This document shows positions 49,689 to 59,483 of a stretch of DNA of 64,000 nt, in pieces. Under the pieces are notes generated by a model. The model ran no database searches, was not told the DNA's origin, and was given only the letters and a program-made list of their open reading frames with translations. Source of the stretch: JAKAXS01 sp041940525 (GTDB lineage: Bacteria; Pseudomonadota; Alphaproteobacteria; Rhizobiales; Hyphomicrobiaceae); assembly GCA_041940525.1 (NCBI GenBank), contig JBGTSB010000010.1, positions 3,237 through 67,236 of the forward strand. The letters are read 5' to 3'. Within the stretch, counting starts at the first letter, position 1. The number at the start of each line of letters is the position of its first letter. The translations under genes and the position numbers were made by a program.

Positions 49689-51359
49689 ATGTCTCATCCC
49701 CCGCCGAAAATCACGGTCGCTCTGGCCCAGCTCAATCCCCTCGTCGGCGATCTGAAGGGCAATGGAGCGCTGCTATTGGAAACCTGCGCTAAGGCGGGCA
49801 AGGCCGGCGCTGACCTGGTGCTATTTCCCGAACTCTTCATCACCGGCTATCCGCCGGAGGATTTGGTGCGCAAGCCCGCGTTTCAACAAGAGGCACGCGC
49901 GACTGTAGAAGCCCTCGCCGTCGAACTCGGAGAGGGCCCCGCTGCCCTCGTTGGCACGATATGGCCGGAAGGCGGCAAGCTCTTCAACGCGGTCGTGCTG
50001 CTCGATCATGGGCGCGTCGCAGCCATTCGTTTCAAAGTCGAATTGCCTAACTACGGGGTGTTCGATGAAAAGCGCGTGTTCGATGCCGGGCCTCTGCCCG
50101 GGCCGATCGACTTTCGCGGCATCAGGCTTGGCGTCCCCATCTGCGAAGACATTTGGGACGAACAGGTGTGCGAATGCCTGGCCGAATGCGGCGCGGAAAT
50201 CCTGCTCTCACCTAACGGCTCGCCCTTCGATTGGCCGAAGGCAGACCGGCGCATGAACGTGGCCGTCGCCCGCGTTGTCGAAACCCAATTGCCGCTGGCC
50301 TATCTCAACCAAGTAGGCGGCCAGGACGAACTGGTGTTCGACGGCGCGTCATTCGTCCTCAATGCTGACAGAAAGCTGGCGGCGCAAATGCCGGCCTGGT
50401 CGCCGGGATTGTTCCTGACGCACTGGAGGCAAGGTTCTGAGGGATGGGCATGCGATCGCGGAGACATCGCCTCAATCCCAACAGGCGACGCGTCGGCCTA
50501 TCATGCCTGCGTTCTCGGCTTGCGCGACTACGTCAACAAGAACGGCTTCCCTTCGGTCGTACTCGGCCTGTCCGGCGGCATCGACTCCGCGCTCGTGGCG
50601 GCCCTCGCCGTTGACGCCTTGGGGCCGGAGCGCGTGCACTGCTTGATGATGCCCTACCGCTATACCTCGAACGAAAGCCTCAGCGACGCCGCCGGATGCG
50701 CGGAAGCGCTGGGCGTGCGCTACGATATCGTGCCGATCGAGAAGCCCGTCGAAGGCTTCATGAGCGCGCTCGAGCCCCTCTTTCAAGAAACATCGCACGA
50801 CACGACAGAGGAGAATATCCAAAGCCGCACGCGCGGCGCCATCCTGATGGCGGTCTCCAACAAGTTCGGCGGCCTCTTGCTGACAACCGGCAACAAGTCC
50901 GAGATGTCGGTCGGATACGCCACGCTGTACGGTGACATGAACGGCGGCTTCAACCCCATCAAGGACCTCTACAAACTGGAGGTCTACCGGCTCGCCGCAT
51001 GGCGCAACGAACACGTGCCGGCCGGAGCGCTCGGTCCGCCGGGCGAGGTGATCCCAACGAATATCCTGACCAAGGCACCGACGGCAGAACTGCGCGACAA
51101 CCAAACCGACCAAGACAGCCTCCCGCCATACGAGGTGCTGGACGAGATCCTGTCGATGCTGGTCGAGGACGAACGCCCGCTGGACGATATCGTCAGCCGG
51201 GGTCACGATCCCGAAACAGTCAAGAAAGTGGAACGCTTGCTTTACTTGGCTGAATACAAGCGCCGGCAGGCGGCACCGGGTGTAAAAGTGTCCGCTCGCA
51301 ATTTCGGACGGGACCGGCGTTATCCGATCACCAACAAGTACCGCGAAACACTCTCCTAA
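49689..51359 (+). CDS. nadE: Glutamine-dependent NAD+ synthetase
   Basis: Last step of NAD synthesis: amidates nicotinic acid adenine dinucleotide with ammonia from glutamine. The 556 residues have an N-terminal nitrilase-type glutaminase domain with its Glu-Lys-Cys triad (LFPELFITGYPPEDLV, FKVELPNYGVFDEKRVF, GVPICEDIWDE). The C-terminal synthetase carries the P-loop VLGLSGGIDSALVAALAVDA and TTGNKSEMSVGYATLYGDMN. Length and order match the eukaryote-like two-domain form found in alphaproteobacteria. It is followed on the same strand by gltX and cobB, the latter an NAD user. Confidence 0.96.
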   Translation: MSHPPPKITVALAQLNPLVGDLKGNGALLLETCAKAGKAGADLVLFPELFITGYPPEDLVRKPAFQQEARATVEALAVELGEGPAALVGTIWPEGGKLFNAVVLLDHGRVAAIRFKVELPNYGVFDEKRVFDAGPLPGPIDFRGIRLGVPICEDIWDEQVCECLAECGAEILLSPNGSPFDWPKADRRMNVAVARVVETQLPLAYLNQVGGQDELVFDGASFVLNADRKLAAQMPAWSPGLFLTHWRQGSEGWACDRGDIASIPTGDASAYHACVLGLRDYVNKNGFPSVVLGLSGGIDSALVAALAVDALGPERVHCLMMPYRYTSNESLSDAAGCAEALGVRYDIVPIEKPVEGFMSALEPLFQETSHDTTEENIQSRTRGAILMAVSNKFGGLLLTTGNKSEMSVGYATLYGDMNGGFNPIKDLYKLEVYRLAAWRNEHVPAGALGPPGEVIPTNILTKAPTAELRDNQTDQDSLPPYEVLDEILSMLVEDERPLDDIVSRGHDPETVKKVERLLYLAEYKRRQAAPGVKVSARNFGRDRRYPITNKYRETLS

Positions 51360-51445
51360 AACCGGCCACCAGCGGCCTTGTGTTCTGGCGGCAGGTGGAT
51401 AGGTTGAGCCGCGAATCTTAAACATGCGGCCTGCCGCGAGGACCA

Positions 51446-52819
51446 ATGACCACCAAAGTACGTTTTGCGCCGAGCCCTACCGGCCGGCTGCACATCGGCA
51501 ACATTCGCACCGCGGTGCTGAACTATCTGCTCGCGCGCAAGTCCGGCGGAAACTTCCTCCTGCGCCTGGATGACACGGACACCGTGCGCTCGACTGAAGA
51601 GTTTGCCGAGTCCATCCGGGAAGACCTGCGCTGGCTCGGCCTAAACTGGGATCGCGAGGAGAAGCAGTCCAATCGTACGGAGCGTTATCTCGAAGTCGCG
51701 GAGCAGTTGAAAAAAGCCGGGCGGCTCTATGCCTGCTATGAAACGGCGGACGAGCTTGACCGCAAACGCAAACGCCAGCTCGCGCGCGGGCTGCCGCCCA
51801 TATACGATCGCACGGGCCTGCGATTAACGGACGAAGAAATATCCAAACTGGAAGCGGAAGGCCGCCAGCCTCATTGGCGCTTCCGGCTCAACAACACCGG
51901 CAGTGGCGGTGCCGGCGGTGGAGACCTGGCTCCGCAGCCAACCATCGTGTCGTGGAACGATCTCATCCGCGGCGATCAAATCGTCGACGTCGGGTCTCTG
52001 TCCGATCCAGTTATGATCCGCGCTGACGGCTCATTCCTCTACACATTCACCAGCGTCGTCGACGATGCCGATTTCGGCATCACGCACATCATTCGCGGCG
52101 ACGATCACGTGACGAACTCCGGCGTGCAGTATCAAATCTTCGAAGCGCTGGGGGCCGAGCCGCCAGCCGTTGGGCATCACAGTCTGCTCATTGGTGGCGA
52201 TGGACAGGCGCTCTCCAAACGGCTTGGTGCTCTATCAATCGCCAGCTTCCGCGAAAGCGGCCTGGAAGCCATGTCGGTCGTCAGCCACGCCGCGTTGGTT
52301 GGAACGTCGGACGCGATCGCGCCGCACCGGTCCATGGATGAACTGGCTGAGCTATTTGACCTGTCGAAGATTTCGACCGCGCCCGCGCGCTTCGGTGTCG
52401 ACGAACTGAAAAATCTCAACGCCAAACTGCTCCACGACCTTCCCTACGAAGACGTCGAAGACCGGCTAGGCGACAGCCGCCAAGGCGGCGAAGGGTTTTG
52501 GCTGGCAGTGCGCGGAAACCTCGAACTGCTATCGGACGCAGAAGACTGGTGGCAGATCGCAACCGGTACAATCGAACCGGTCATCGAAAACGAAGCTGTC
52601 ACTCAAGCCGCTGCCGGGCTGCTGCCGGATGAACCTTGGGATGAAAACACTTGGAGTGCTTTGACCAAGGCGGTGAAGGAGAAGACGGGCGCCAAGGGCC
52701 GTGCGCTGTTTCATCCCTTGCGGCTAGCATTGACCGGCAAGGACGCTGGCCCTGAGCTGAAGGTGCTGCTCCCGTTCATCGGCCGCGAACGCGCGCTGGA
52801 GCGGCTGACAGGCAGCTAA
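51446..52819 (+). CDS. gltX: Glutamyl-tRNA synthetase
   Basis: Class I aminoacyl-tRNA synthetase of 457 residues that charges tRNA-Glu and, in many alphaproteobacteria, tRNA-Gln as well. The ATP-binding HIGH motif is FAPSPTGRLHIGNIRTAVLN, and the KMSKS-like motif is LIGGDGQALSKRLGALSIAS (A-L-S-K-R). The fold continues with ITHIIRGDDHVTNSGVQYQI. The anticodon-binding C-terminus is present. Alphaproteobacteria often carry two gltX paralogues; which one this is cannot be judged. It starts 86 bases after nadE. Confidence 0.95.
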   Translation: MTTKVRFAPSPTGRLHIGNIRTAVLNYLLARKSGGNFLLRLDDTDTVRSTEEFAESIREDLRWLGLNWDREEKQSNRTERYLEVAEQLKKAGRLYACYETADELDRKRKRQLARGLPPIYDRTGLRLTDEEISKLEAEGRQPHWRFRLNNTGSGGAGGGDLAPQPTIVSWNDLIRGDQIVDVGSLSDPVMIRADGSFLYTFTSVVDDADFGITHIIRGDDHVTNSGVQYQIFEALGAEPPAVGHHSLLIGGDGQALSKRLGALSIASFRESGLEAMSVVSHAALVGTSDAIAPHRSMDELAELFDLSKISTAPARFGVDELKNLNAKLLHDLPYEDVEDRLGDSRQGGEGFWLAVRGNLELLSDAEDWWQIATGTIEPVIENEAVTQAAAGLLPDEPWDENTWSALTKAVKEKTGAKGRALFHPLRLALTGKDAGPELKVLLPFIGRERALERLTGS

Positions 52820-52841
52820 AGATCAATCATGCGGAGAAGCG

Positions 52842-53552
52842 ATGGCCGCCTACGAAGATATCGTAATCTTGACCGGTGCCGGACTGTCAGCCGAGTCCGG
52901 CGTGCCAACCTTCCGCGACAAGGATGGCATCTGGGCCAAGTACGACTATCGCGATGTCGCAACGCCGGAGGGCTTCGCCGCCAACCCAGAGCGCGTGCAC
53001 GAGTTCTACAACATGCGCCGCCAGGCCCACGCAGGCATCAAGCCGAACGCCGCGCACATCGCGCTCGCAAGACTTGAGAAAGAATACCCCGGCAACGTCA
53101 CGGTCGTGACGCAGAACGTCGATGCTCTGCACGAGCAGGCAGGCAGCAACAATCTCATCCATATGCACGGTGAGATCTTTCAGGTCCTTTGCAACCATTG
53201 CCGCTGGCGCCAGCCCTGGAAAGATGATCTCAGTCTTGAGCTGTCTTGTCCCGCGTGTAGCCAAAAAGGGGGGATGCGCCCGGACGTCGTCTGGTTTGGC
53301 GAGATGCCGTATCACATGGAACGCATCGCCGAACTCTTGGAACAGGCCGGCCTGTTCATTTCCATCGGCACGAGCGGCAACGTCTACCCCGCGGCTGGCT
53401 TCGTGGCAGAGGCGGCCCGCACCGGCGCGCACACGGTCGAGCTGAACCTTGAGCCCTCCGAGGGGATCTCATTGTTCCGCGAAGCCATCCACGGCCCTGC
53501 AACAAAAGTTGTGCCAGCCTACGTTGATAAGCTGCTCCAATCGGCTGGCTAG
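52842..53552 (+). CDS. cobB: NAD-dependent protein deacylase (sirtuin)
   Basis: Cytosolic sirtuin of 236 residues that removes acyl groups from lysines using NAD. The N-terminus is VILTGAGLSAESGVPTFRDK, then VTQNVDALHEQAGSNNLIHM with catalytic H109. A zinc ribbon is formed by C117, C120, C136 and C139. Tyr56 and Arg59 (EFYNMRR) match the pair that lets class III sirtuins such as E. coli CobB and SIRT5 remove succinyl and malonyl groups, so desuccinylase activity is likely. GGAGAAGCG precedes the ATG. It follows gltX by 22 bases, in the same direction as nadE. Confidence 0.95.
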   Translation: MAAYEDIVILTGAGLSAESGVPTFRDKDGIWAKYDYRDVATPEGFAANPERVHEFYNMRRQAHAGIKPNAAHIALARLEKEYPGNVTVVTQNVDALHEQAGSNNLIHMHGEIFQVLCNHCRWRQPWKDDLSLELSCPACSQKGGMRPDVVWFGEMPYHMERIAELLEQAGLFISIGTSGNVYPAAGFVAEAARTGAHTVELNLEPSEGISLFREAIHGPATKVVPAYVDKLLQSAG

Positions 53553-53661
53553 CCTGCCAAAAAATGCGCAGTTTCCGGGAACGGCTCAAGGTCGTTGGCC
53601 GTACAAACTGGAATAGGGTAACGTCCCGCCAAAACCAAAACACGCCTGCTGGGAGATGACT

Positions 53662-55491
53662 ATGCTGACGTTTTTTCAACGCGCCCTGAGCACCGCGATA
53701 CCGGCCTTAGCCGCGTTGGTGTTTCTGACGGTTTCGAGTGCTTCAGCGCAGTGTGTAAAGGAAGAACAGCAGAAAGACTTCGGTGCAGGCAGCGCGTCCA
53801 TCGTGTCGCTGCTTTGCAAGCCGGAAGGCGCCGAATCCGCTGCCGTGCGTGTTACCTTCCACCGCTTGAGTGAGCCAGCTGCTGGCGGCCTCCTGCTGGG
53901 CTCGCCCTGGCCGGAACTGTCGAAGATCACAGGCGATGTCCGCGTCGTCGACAACGGCGTGACCAAGGAAGCAACCGCACTGTTCAAGAACTTCGGCACG
54001 ACGGAGGACCGCCAGGACGTCTTCTACATGCAGGCGACATCTGCTGACGCGCTCAAAGAAGCCGATAGCGTCAAAGCGGCGGACGGGCGCCGCAGCCTGA
54101 CCTACCTGTCGTTTCCTGATCCGGCAGGCTTTCCAGCCCAGGATATGGCGATGCCCGACATCGACAATCAGATCGCCGGATCGAAGACGTGGCCGAAGGG
54201 CTTCAACTTTTACTACCACGGAGACGGTTGCGAAAAGGATCCCAGCGACCTTGCCTGCGTGACGCTCTGGCGTTACCTCAGCGCTGAAGACATTGACCTG
54301 TTCAAGCCGCGATACCTGAAAAAACAAGAACTGCTGAAACGCGACATCCCGGAAGCCGGAGAAAAGACGCCGCTCATTCCCGGCGAGAAGCCATTAGCGC
54401 TGATCAAGCACTTGACCAAGGCGCAGCAGGCTCCCGAAGATTTTGCCCTACTTACGGGCAAGCTGAACGACTGCGGTGACGGCTTTGAATTTGCCTATTT
54501 CCCGAGAAAGTTGATGCTGGATGCGGCGATCATCGAAAACGTTTCCGGCGAAGCGATAAACATCGATGGGCTGCTTGGGACCCAAGTCGAAGACAGCGGC
54601 TTGCGTCCACCCGCACCGCCGATGCGCGGTGTCGTCGCTGCCGGCGTCGTCCCGATCCCAGGCAAGGTTGGTACGCTGGCACCCGGTGAGAGCGCGCTCA
54701 TCCCCTTGAAGATGACATTCGTCGCACCGAAAGGGCTGGGGCAGGTGTTTGCCGGCAACCTGCTCAAGGCACGCAAAATCCACAAAGCCATCGAAAAGCT
54801 TGAGGCGGGAACACTTCTGAAATCGCCAGACGCCGGGGAGGGCATGGAAGGCAAAGCCAAGGAAAGCTTCGGACCGCCATCGCTGCCGCGAGTGACGCCA
54901 TACATGTGGGGCCCGGAACTCACGCTCAAAGGTCTGACGCTCGGCGGCAAACGCATCATCCTTGAAGAAGCCGGCGCAAACTTCCTGGAACTCTCCGCTA
55001 GCGAAGGCAAAGGCTCATGCCCATTCCTTTACTCCTACGATGAGCGCAAGAGCACCTGGGTCAGCCACGGTAAGGTCATTGACGGCGCGGATACCGCTGA
55101 AAAAGAGATGACGCAGGACATTGATCTGGAAGCATTCGCCACGCGCTTCCGTCTGGCGGAAGAAGAACTCGAGATGTCCCAGATTAATCGCGTCACGCTG
55201 ACGGTAACTTTGGACAGCGGCGAAACAAGCGTTTTGCTGCCTGACGATGTGCGCCTGAAGGAAAAAGACGCGCGCTATGTGCCTGTCATGTCTGGCCGGG
55301 AAATTACGATCAACTTCCGCCTGCCGCCCGGCATCCGCCAGGAACAGGTCACGAATTCCGCGTTGTCAATCACGGGCTACTACCGGCGCTACTCATCCAT
55401 GAACGTAGTGGACATGCGGCGCAACGACGAACAGCCTGCGTCGAAGGAAGAGAAATCCCCATTGCCCGGTCCAGTTGACCCGGTTGAGTAG
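53662..55491 (+). CDS. Large secreted protein of unknown function
   Basis: A 609-residue protein. GGGAG lies six bases before the ATG at 53662, and MLTFFQRALSTAIPALAALV to SSASAQ is a signal peptide with the cut after ASA. The mature protein has no membrane segment and is rich in beta-strand-like stretches. It has paired cysteines near the N-terminus (QCVKEE and LLCKPEG) and later DGCEKDPSDLACVTLWRYL, suggesting disulfides. A beta-sandwich-like end (RVTLTVTLDSGETSVLLPDD) is followed by a Pro/Glu-rich tail. I recognise no family. It runs tail to tail with the helicase gene. Confidence 0.72.
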   Translation: MLTFFQRALSTAIPALAALVFLTVSSASAQCVKEEQQKDFGAGSASIVSLLCKPEGAESAAVRVTFHRLSEPAAGGLLLGSPWPELSKITGDVRVVDNGVTKEATALFKNFGTTEDRQDVFYMQATSADALKEADSVKAADGRRSLTYLSFPDPAGFPAQDMAMPDIDNQIAGSKTWPKGFNFYYHGDGCEKDPSDLACVTLWRYLSAEDIDLFKPRYLKKQELLKRDIPEAGEKTPLIPGEKPLALIKHLTKAQQAPEDFALLTGKLNDCGDGFEFAYFPRKLMLDAAIIENVSGEAINIDGLLGTQVEDSGLRPPAPPMRGVVAAGVVPIPGKVGTLAPGESALIPLKMTFVAPKGLGQVFAGNLLKARKIHKAIEKLEAGTLLKSPDAGEGMEGKAKESFGPPSLPRVTPYMWGPELTLKGLTLGGKRIILEEAGANFLELSASEGKGSCPFLYSYDERKSTWVSHGKVIDGADTAEKEMTQDIDLEAFATRFRLAEEELEMSQINRVTLTVTLDSGETSVLLPDDVRLKEKDARYVPVMSGREITINFRLPPGIRQEQVTNSALSITGYYRRYSSMNVVDMRRNDEQPASKEEKSPLPGPVDPVE

Positions 55492-55505
55492 GGGCGCTGG
55501 GCGGC

Positions 55506-55527
55506 CCCAGCGATATCAATCGCTGGG
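55506..55527. terminator. Bidirectional stem-loop between convergent genes
   Basis: CCCAGCGAT and ATCGCTGGG make a perfect nine-base stem with a four-base loop (ATCA). It lies 15 bases after the secreted-protein stop and includes the stop codon of the helicase gene on the other strand. It lacks a T-tract on either side, so it is a probable rather than certain terminator. Confidence 0.5.
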
Positions 55528-57021
55528 TGCCTTGGCTGCACGAGGCACACGCCGCATGAAGGCTGGCGTGTTTCCGCCGAAGCCAACGGGTGTGCTGCTG
55601 CGGTTCTCGTTGGCGGCCTTGCGTGAGCGCGGAGCACGCTCAGACTTACTCTCGGCCTTCTCAGCCGCCGGTGCCGGAGCGGCTTGTTCAGCAGCAACTG
55701 GCGCCGGTTGGTCCGCCTTATCGGATGAGCGACCGCGACCGCGTCCACGGCCGCCGCGCTCGGACCTCGGCTTACCAGCGCCATCATCCGATTGGCGGCG
55801 GCTGCCGCCACGACCGCGCCCGCGGCGCTTGCTGGACGCGCTGGCATAGTCTTCATCTGTGGGTGGATCACCGAGCCACACAGGCTCCTCGCCTGTGATC
55901 TTCTCGATGTCCTTCAGCGATTTGCCCAGATCCTCGTGCGTGACGAGAGACGCGGAATAGCCTTCCTTGCCGGCACGGCCGGTACGTCCGATACGGTGAA
56001 CATAGTCATCGCTGTCACGCGGCAGGTCGTAGTTGAAGACGTGGCTCACGTCGGGGATGTCCAAACCCCGTGCTGCTACGTCACTCGCCGCCAGGATCGT
56101 GATGTCGCCGGCGCGGAACTTGTCCAGCGTTTCCATGCGGCTCTTCTGATCCATGTCGCCATGAAGAGCGCCAGCGTTGAAGCCATGCTTGCGCAGCGAC
56201 TTCAATAGGATGGCCACTTCAACCTTCCGGTTGCAGAAGATGATGGCGTTGCGAACGCCATCGGCGCGGATCAACTCCCGCAGCGTCTCGCGCTTGCCCC
56301 AATCCGTGCCCTCCGGGCAGAACTTGAAGCGCTGCGTAATCGTTTTCGCCGTCGTCGCCGGACGGGCGACTTCGATACGTTCCGGGTTCCGGAGAAACTG
56401 GTCCACGAGCCGGGTAATTTCCGGCGGCATGGTTGCGGAGAAGAATAGCGTCTGGCGCCGGGGAGGCAGCAGTTTGCAAATCTTTTCAATGTCGGGAATG
56501 AAGCCCATGTCCAGCATGCGGTCGGCCTCGTCGACCACCAGGATCTCAACGCCCATCAGCATCAGGCGGCCACGTTGAAAGTGGTCTAGCAACCGGCCCG
56601 GCGTGGCGATCAGAACGTCGACACCTTTGTCGAGCTTCTTGACTTGATCATCCATCGAGACGCCGCCGATCAGCAGCGCAAGCGTCAGCTTGTGATTGGT
56701 GCCGTACTTCTCAAAGCTCTGGGCGACCTGGGCAGCGAGTTCGCGCGTCGGTGCCAAGATTAACGAGCGTGGCATTCGTGCGCGTGCGCGGCCCGTCTCC
56801 AGGCGCGTAATCATTGGCAAAACGAACGACGCCGTCTTGCCTGTTCCTGTCTGGGCGATGCCAAGCACGTCTTGCCCAGAAATAGCGGTCGGGATCGCGG
56901 CGGCCTGAATAGGGGTGGGCGAATTGTAGCCCGCAGCTTCTACGGCAGCCTGTACTTTGGCGCTGAGCCCTAGCTCAGCGAACGTTTTGTTATCCAAAAG
57001 GAAACCTTCTCCATCCTGCAT
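55516..57021 (-). CDS. rhlE: DEAD-box RNA helicase (RhlE-like)
   Basis: ATP-dependent RNA helicase of 501 residues. Motifs in order: Q motif (TFAELGLSAKVQAAVEAAGY then SPTPIQAAAIP), motif I AQTGTGKTASF, motif Ia PTRELAAQVA, motif II VDEADRMLDMGF, motif III SATMPPE, motif V ARGLDIPDVSHVFNYDLP and motif VI HRIGRTGRAG. The C-terminal 130 residues are rich in Arg and Gly (RRGRGRGGSRR, GGRGRGRGR), an RNA-binding tail. The ATG at 57021 is preferred; the frame is open from 57102 and a TTG start inside the N-terminus (after GGAGAAGG) is also possible. Probably involved in RNA turnover or ribosome assembly. Confidence 0.94.
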   Translation of the reverse strand: MQDGEGFLLDNKTFAELGLSAKVQAAVEAAGYNSPTPIQAAAIPTAISGQDVLGIAQTGTGKTASFVLPMITRLETGRARARMPRSLILAPTRELAAQVAQSFEKYGTNHKLTLALLIGGVSMDDQVKKLDKGVDVLIATPGRLLDHFQRGRLMLMGVEILVVDEADRMLDMGFIPDIEKICKLLPPRRQTLFFSATMPPEITRLVDQFLRNPERIEVARPATTAKTITQRFKFCPEGTDWGKRETLRELIRADGVRNAIIFCNRKVEVAILLKSLRKHGFNAGALHGDMDQKSRMETLDKFRAGDITILAASDVAARGLDIPDVSHVFNYDLPRDSDDYVHRIGRTGRAGKEGYSASLVTHEDLGKSLKDIEKITGEEPVWLGDPPTDEDYASASSKRRGRGRGGSRRQSDDGAGKPRSERGGRGRGRGRSSDKADQPAPVAAEQAAPAPAAEKAESKSERAPRSRKAANENRSSTPVGFGGNTPAFMRRVPRAAKAPSD

Positions 57022-57318
57022 TCTCAAACGACCCGGGCGCGCGCAATGAGGGCGCGCGGCAGCGGCTGTTTTTGACGGAGCGCAGGGGGAATTAAGTGGC
57101 AAAGGGCCAAACCGGAAATCGAGGGTCTATGAAAATGGGATAATGAATCAATCCCCTGCGCTCGTTCCACGAGTGTGCTGGCACACATGATCGCAAAAAT
57201 CAAGCAAAGCCAGAGGTTTCGCCCAGTTTGTCGCAACAACGGTGCGCACTTTGGTAAATCTGATGGCCACACTGTGGCTAACTTGCCGTCTATGCCTATT
57301 GGCTGAGCAAGATCGGCG

Positions 57319-59322
57319 CTACACGTCCAGATCGGTCGCGAACGCCGCGCGGTCCTGAATGAACTTGAACCGCGCTTCCGGCTTGGAGCCCATCAGCGTA
57401 TTGACGGCCTCAGTGATCACCAGACGGTCATCGCCATTCAGCTCAACGCGCAAAAGCGTGCGGCTCGCCGGGTGCATCGTCGTTTCCTTCAGCTGCTGAG
57501 CGTTCATTTCGCCGAGACCCTTAAAGCGGTTGATCTCCACTTTTTGGTTGGCTTTGAACTCGTCCGCGATCAGTTGGTTCTTGTGCGCTTCGTCACGTGC
57601 ATAGAGAGACTTCGCCCCTTGCGTGATTTTGTAGAGCGGCGGCACAGCGAGAAAGAGGTGCCCGTTCTCAATGAGCCCAGTCATCTGCTGGTAGAAGAAG
57701 GTGATCAGCAGCGACGAGATATGCGCGCCGTCAACGTCGGCGTCCGTCATGATGATCACGCGCTCATAGCGCAGGTCATCGTCAACATATTTGCCGCCGA
57801 TGCCGACGCCGAGAGCCAGAATGAGATCGGACAGCAACTGGTTCTGCGCCAGCTTAGCGGATGATGCGTTCGCGACGTTCAAGATCTTGCCGCGCAACGG
57901 CAGCACCGCCTGCGTCTCGCGATTGCGGGCGCTTTTGGCTGAACCGCCGGCGCTGTCGCCCTCGACGATGAAGATCTCGGTCCCCTCTGCCTGCCGGACG
58001 GAACAGTCCGCAAGCTTGCCAGGCAAGCGCAAACGGCGCGTGGCAGATTGCCGGCTGACTTCTTTCTCACGCCGCCGCTTGAGACGCTCCTCGGCCTGGT
58101 CGATCGTCCATTCCAGCAGCCTGGTCGCCTGCATCGGGCTATCGGCAAGATAATGATCGAAGGCGTCACGTACAGTTAGCTCAACGATGCGGGACGCCTC
58201 TTGCGTGGCGAGCTTGTCCTTCGTTTGCCCCTGAAACTCCGGCTCGCGAATGAAGACCGAGAGCATGGAGGCTGCAGTGCCCATCACGTCGTCGGCCGTA
58301 ATCTGCGCAGCCTTCTTGTTCCCAGTCAGCTCGCCGTAAGCGCGCAAGCCTTTGGTCAGCGCCTGGCGCAAGCCGCTTTCATGCGTACCGCCTTCGGGCG
58401 TCGGGATCGTATTACAGTATGACGATGAGAAGCCGTCGTGATCAGCGACCCAGGCAATCGCCCACTCAACTGACCCATGGCCGTTCGGTTTTTCAACCCG
58501 GCCGGAAAAAACATCCTTCGCGACAAGCGTCTGCTTCTCGATTGTCGCCAGCAGGTAGTCTTTCAAACCGCCCGGAAAATGGAACGTCGCCTCGGCCGGC
58601 GTCTCATCCTTGATCAGCTCCTCAGCGCAACTCCAGCGAATTTCCACGCCGCCGAACAGGTACGCCTTCGAGCGCGCCATCCTGAAAAGCCGGGATGGTT
58701 TGAAGGTCGCGTTCTTGCCGAAAATTGCTGCGTCTGGCCGAAAGCGAATGCGCGTGCCGCGGCGGTTCTTGATCGCACCAAGCTTTTCCAGCTTCGTCTG
58801 CGGCGTCCCGCGTGAAAACCGCATCTTGTAGAGCTGCTGACCGCGCGCAACCTCCACTTCCATATCGTCCGAGAGTGCGTTCACAACCGATACGCCAACG
58901 CCATGCAAACCGCCGGAGGTGTTGTAGGCCTTGCCGTCGAACTTTCCGCCCGAATGCAAAGTGGTCATGATCACTTCGAGAGCGGACTTGCTCTTGAATT
59001 TCGGATGCGGATCGATTGGGATGCCGCGGCCGTTGTCGCTCACGGTTAGGAATCCGTCGGCATCGAAGCGCACTTCGATGAAGCTCGCGTGGCCGGCGAC
59101 AGCCTCGTCCATGGAGTTGTCGATCACTTCGGCGAACAAGTGATGCAACGCCTTTTCATCGGTCCCGCCGATGTACATGCCGGGGCGGCGGCGAACGGGC
59201 TCAAGGCCCTCAAGAACTTCAATATCGGCAGCTGTGTAGCTGTCGGAGGCATCCATCACCTTACGGGCGCGCACCGGCTTCTCCGTCATACTCGTCTCTG
59301 CGAAAAGGTCTGTTTGGGCCAT
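57319..59322 (-). CDS. parE: DNA topoisomerase IV subunit B
   Basis: ATPase subunit of topoisomerase IV, which decatenates replicated chromosomes. The 667 residues have the GHKL ATPase (GLEPVRRRPGMYIGGTDEKA, VIDNSMDEAVAGHA, SDNGRGIPIDPHP, GGLHGVGVSVVNALS), a transducer domain, and a TOPRIM domain with EIFIVEGDSAGGSAKSARN and MTDADVDGAHI. Length and the start EKPVRARKVMDASDSYTAAD fit alphaproteobacterial ParE rather than GyrB, which is longer. GAGGAA precedes the ATG. No parC is adjacent in this window. Confidence 0.95.
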   Translation of the reverse strand: MAQTDLFAETSMTEKPVRARKVMDASDSYTAADIEVLEGLEPVRRRPGMYIGGTDEKALHHLFAEVIDNSMDEAVAGHASFIEVRFDADGFLTVSDNGRGIPIDPHPKFKSKSALEVIMTTLHSGGKFDGKAYNTSGGLHGVGVSVVNALSDDMEVEVARGQQLYKMRFSRGTPQTKLEKLGAIKNRRGTRIRFRPDAAIFGKNATFKPSRLFRMARSKAYLFGGVEIRWSCAEELIKDETPAEATFHFPGGLKDYLLATIEKQTLVAKDVFSGRVEKPNGHGSVEWAIAWVADHDGFSSSYCNTIPTPEGGTHESGLRQALTKGLRAYGELTGNKKAAQITADDVMGTAASMLSVFIREPEFQGQTKDKLATQEASRIVELTVRDAFDHYLADSPMQATRLLEWTIDQAEERLKRRREKEVSRQSATRRLRLPGKLADCSVRQAEGTEIFIVEGDSAGGSAKSARNRETQAVLPLRGKILNVANASSAKLAQNQLLSDLILALGVGIGGKYVDDDLRYERVIIMTDADVDGAHISSLLITFFYQQMTGLIENGHLFLAVPPLYKITQGAKSLYARDEAHKNQLIADEFKANQKVEINRFKGLGEMNAQQLKETTMHPASRTLLRVELNGDDRLVITEAVNTLMGSKPEARFKFIQDRAAFATDLDV

Positions 59323-59483
59323 GGCGCGGTTCCTCGTGCGGGCGGTTGTCAGCCGTCTGCTGCAAGCCGTTCAGCACGAGACGCACAACGGGGAACGCGC
59401 TGGCGAATCTCAAACTCAATCGTTAGTCATCAGGTCGCACGAAGGGCTCATCCTTGGCAAGGCGGCTGATTAGCAACAGCCGT

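Noticed and set aside
50472..51446. Minus-strand frame of 324 codons opposite nadE
   Set aside because: Antisense to the conserved NAD synthetase, His/Arg/Val-rich without motifs; a shadow.
55840..56000. Repeat array in the Arg/Gly-rich part of the helicase gene
   Set aside because: The repeats are codon-level low complexity of an RNA-binding tail, with no constant unit or spacer, so not a CRISPR or tandem-repeat locus.
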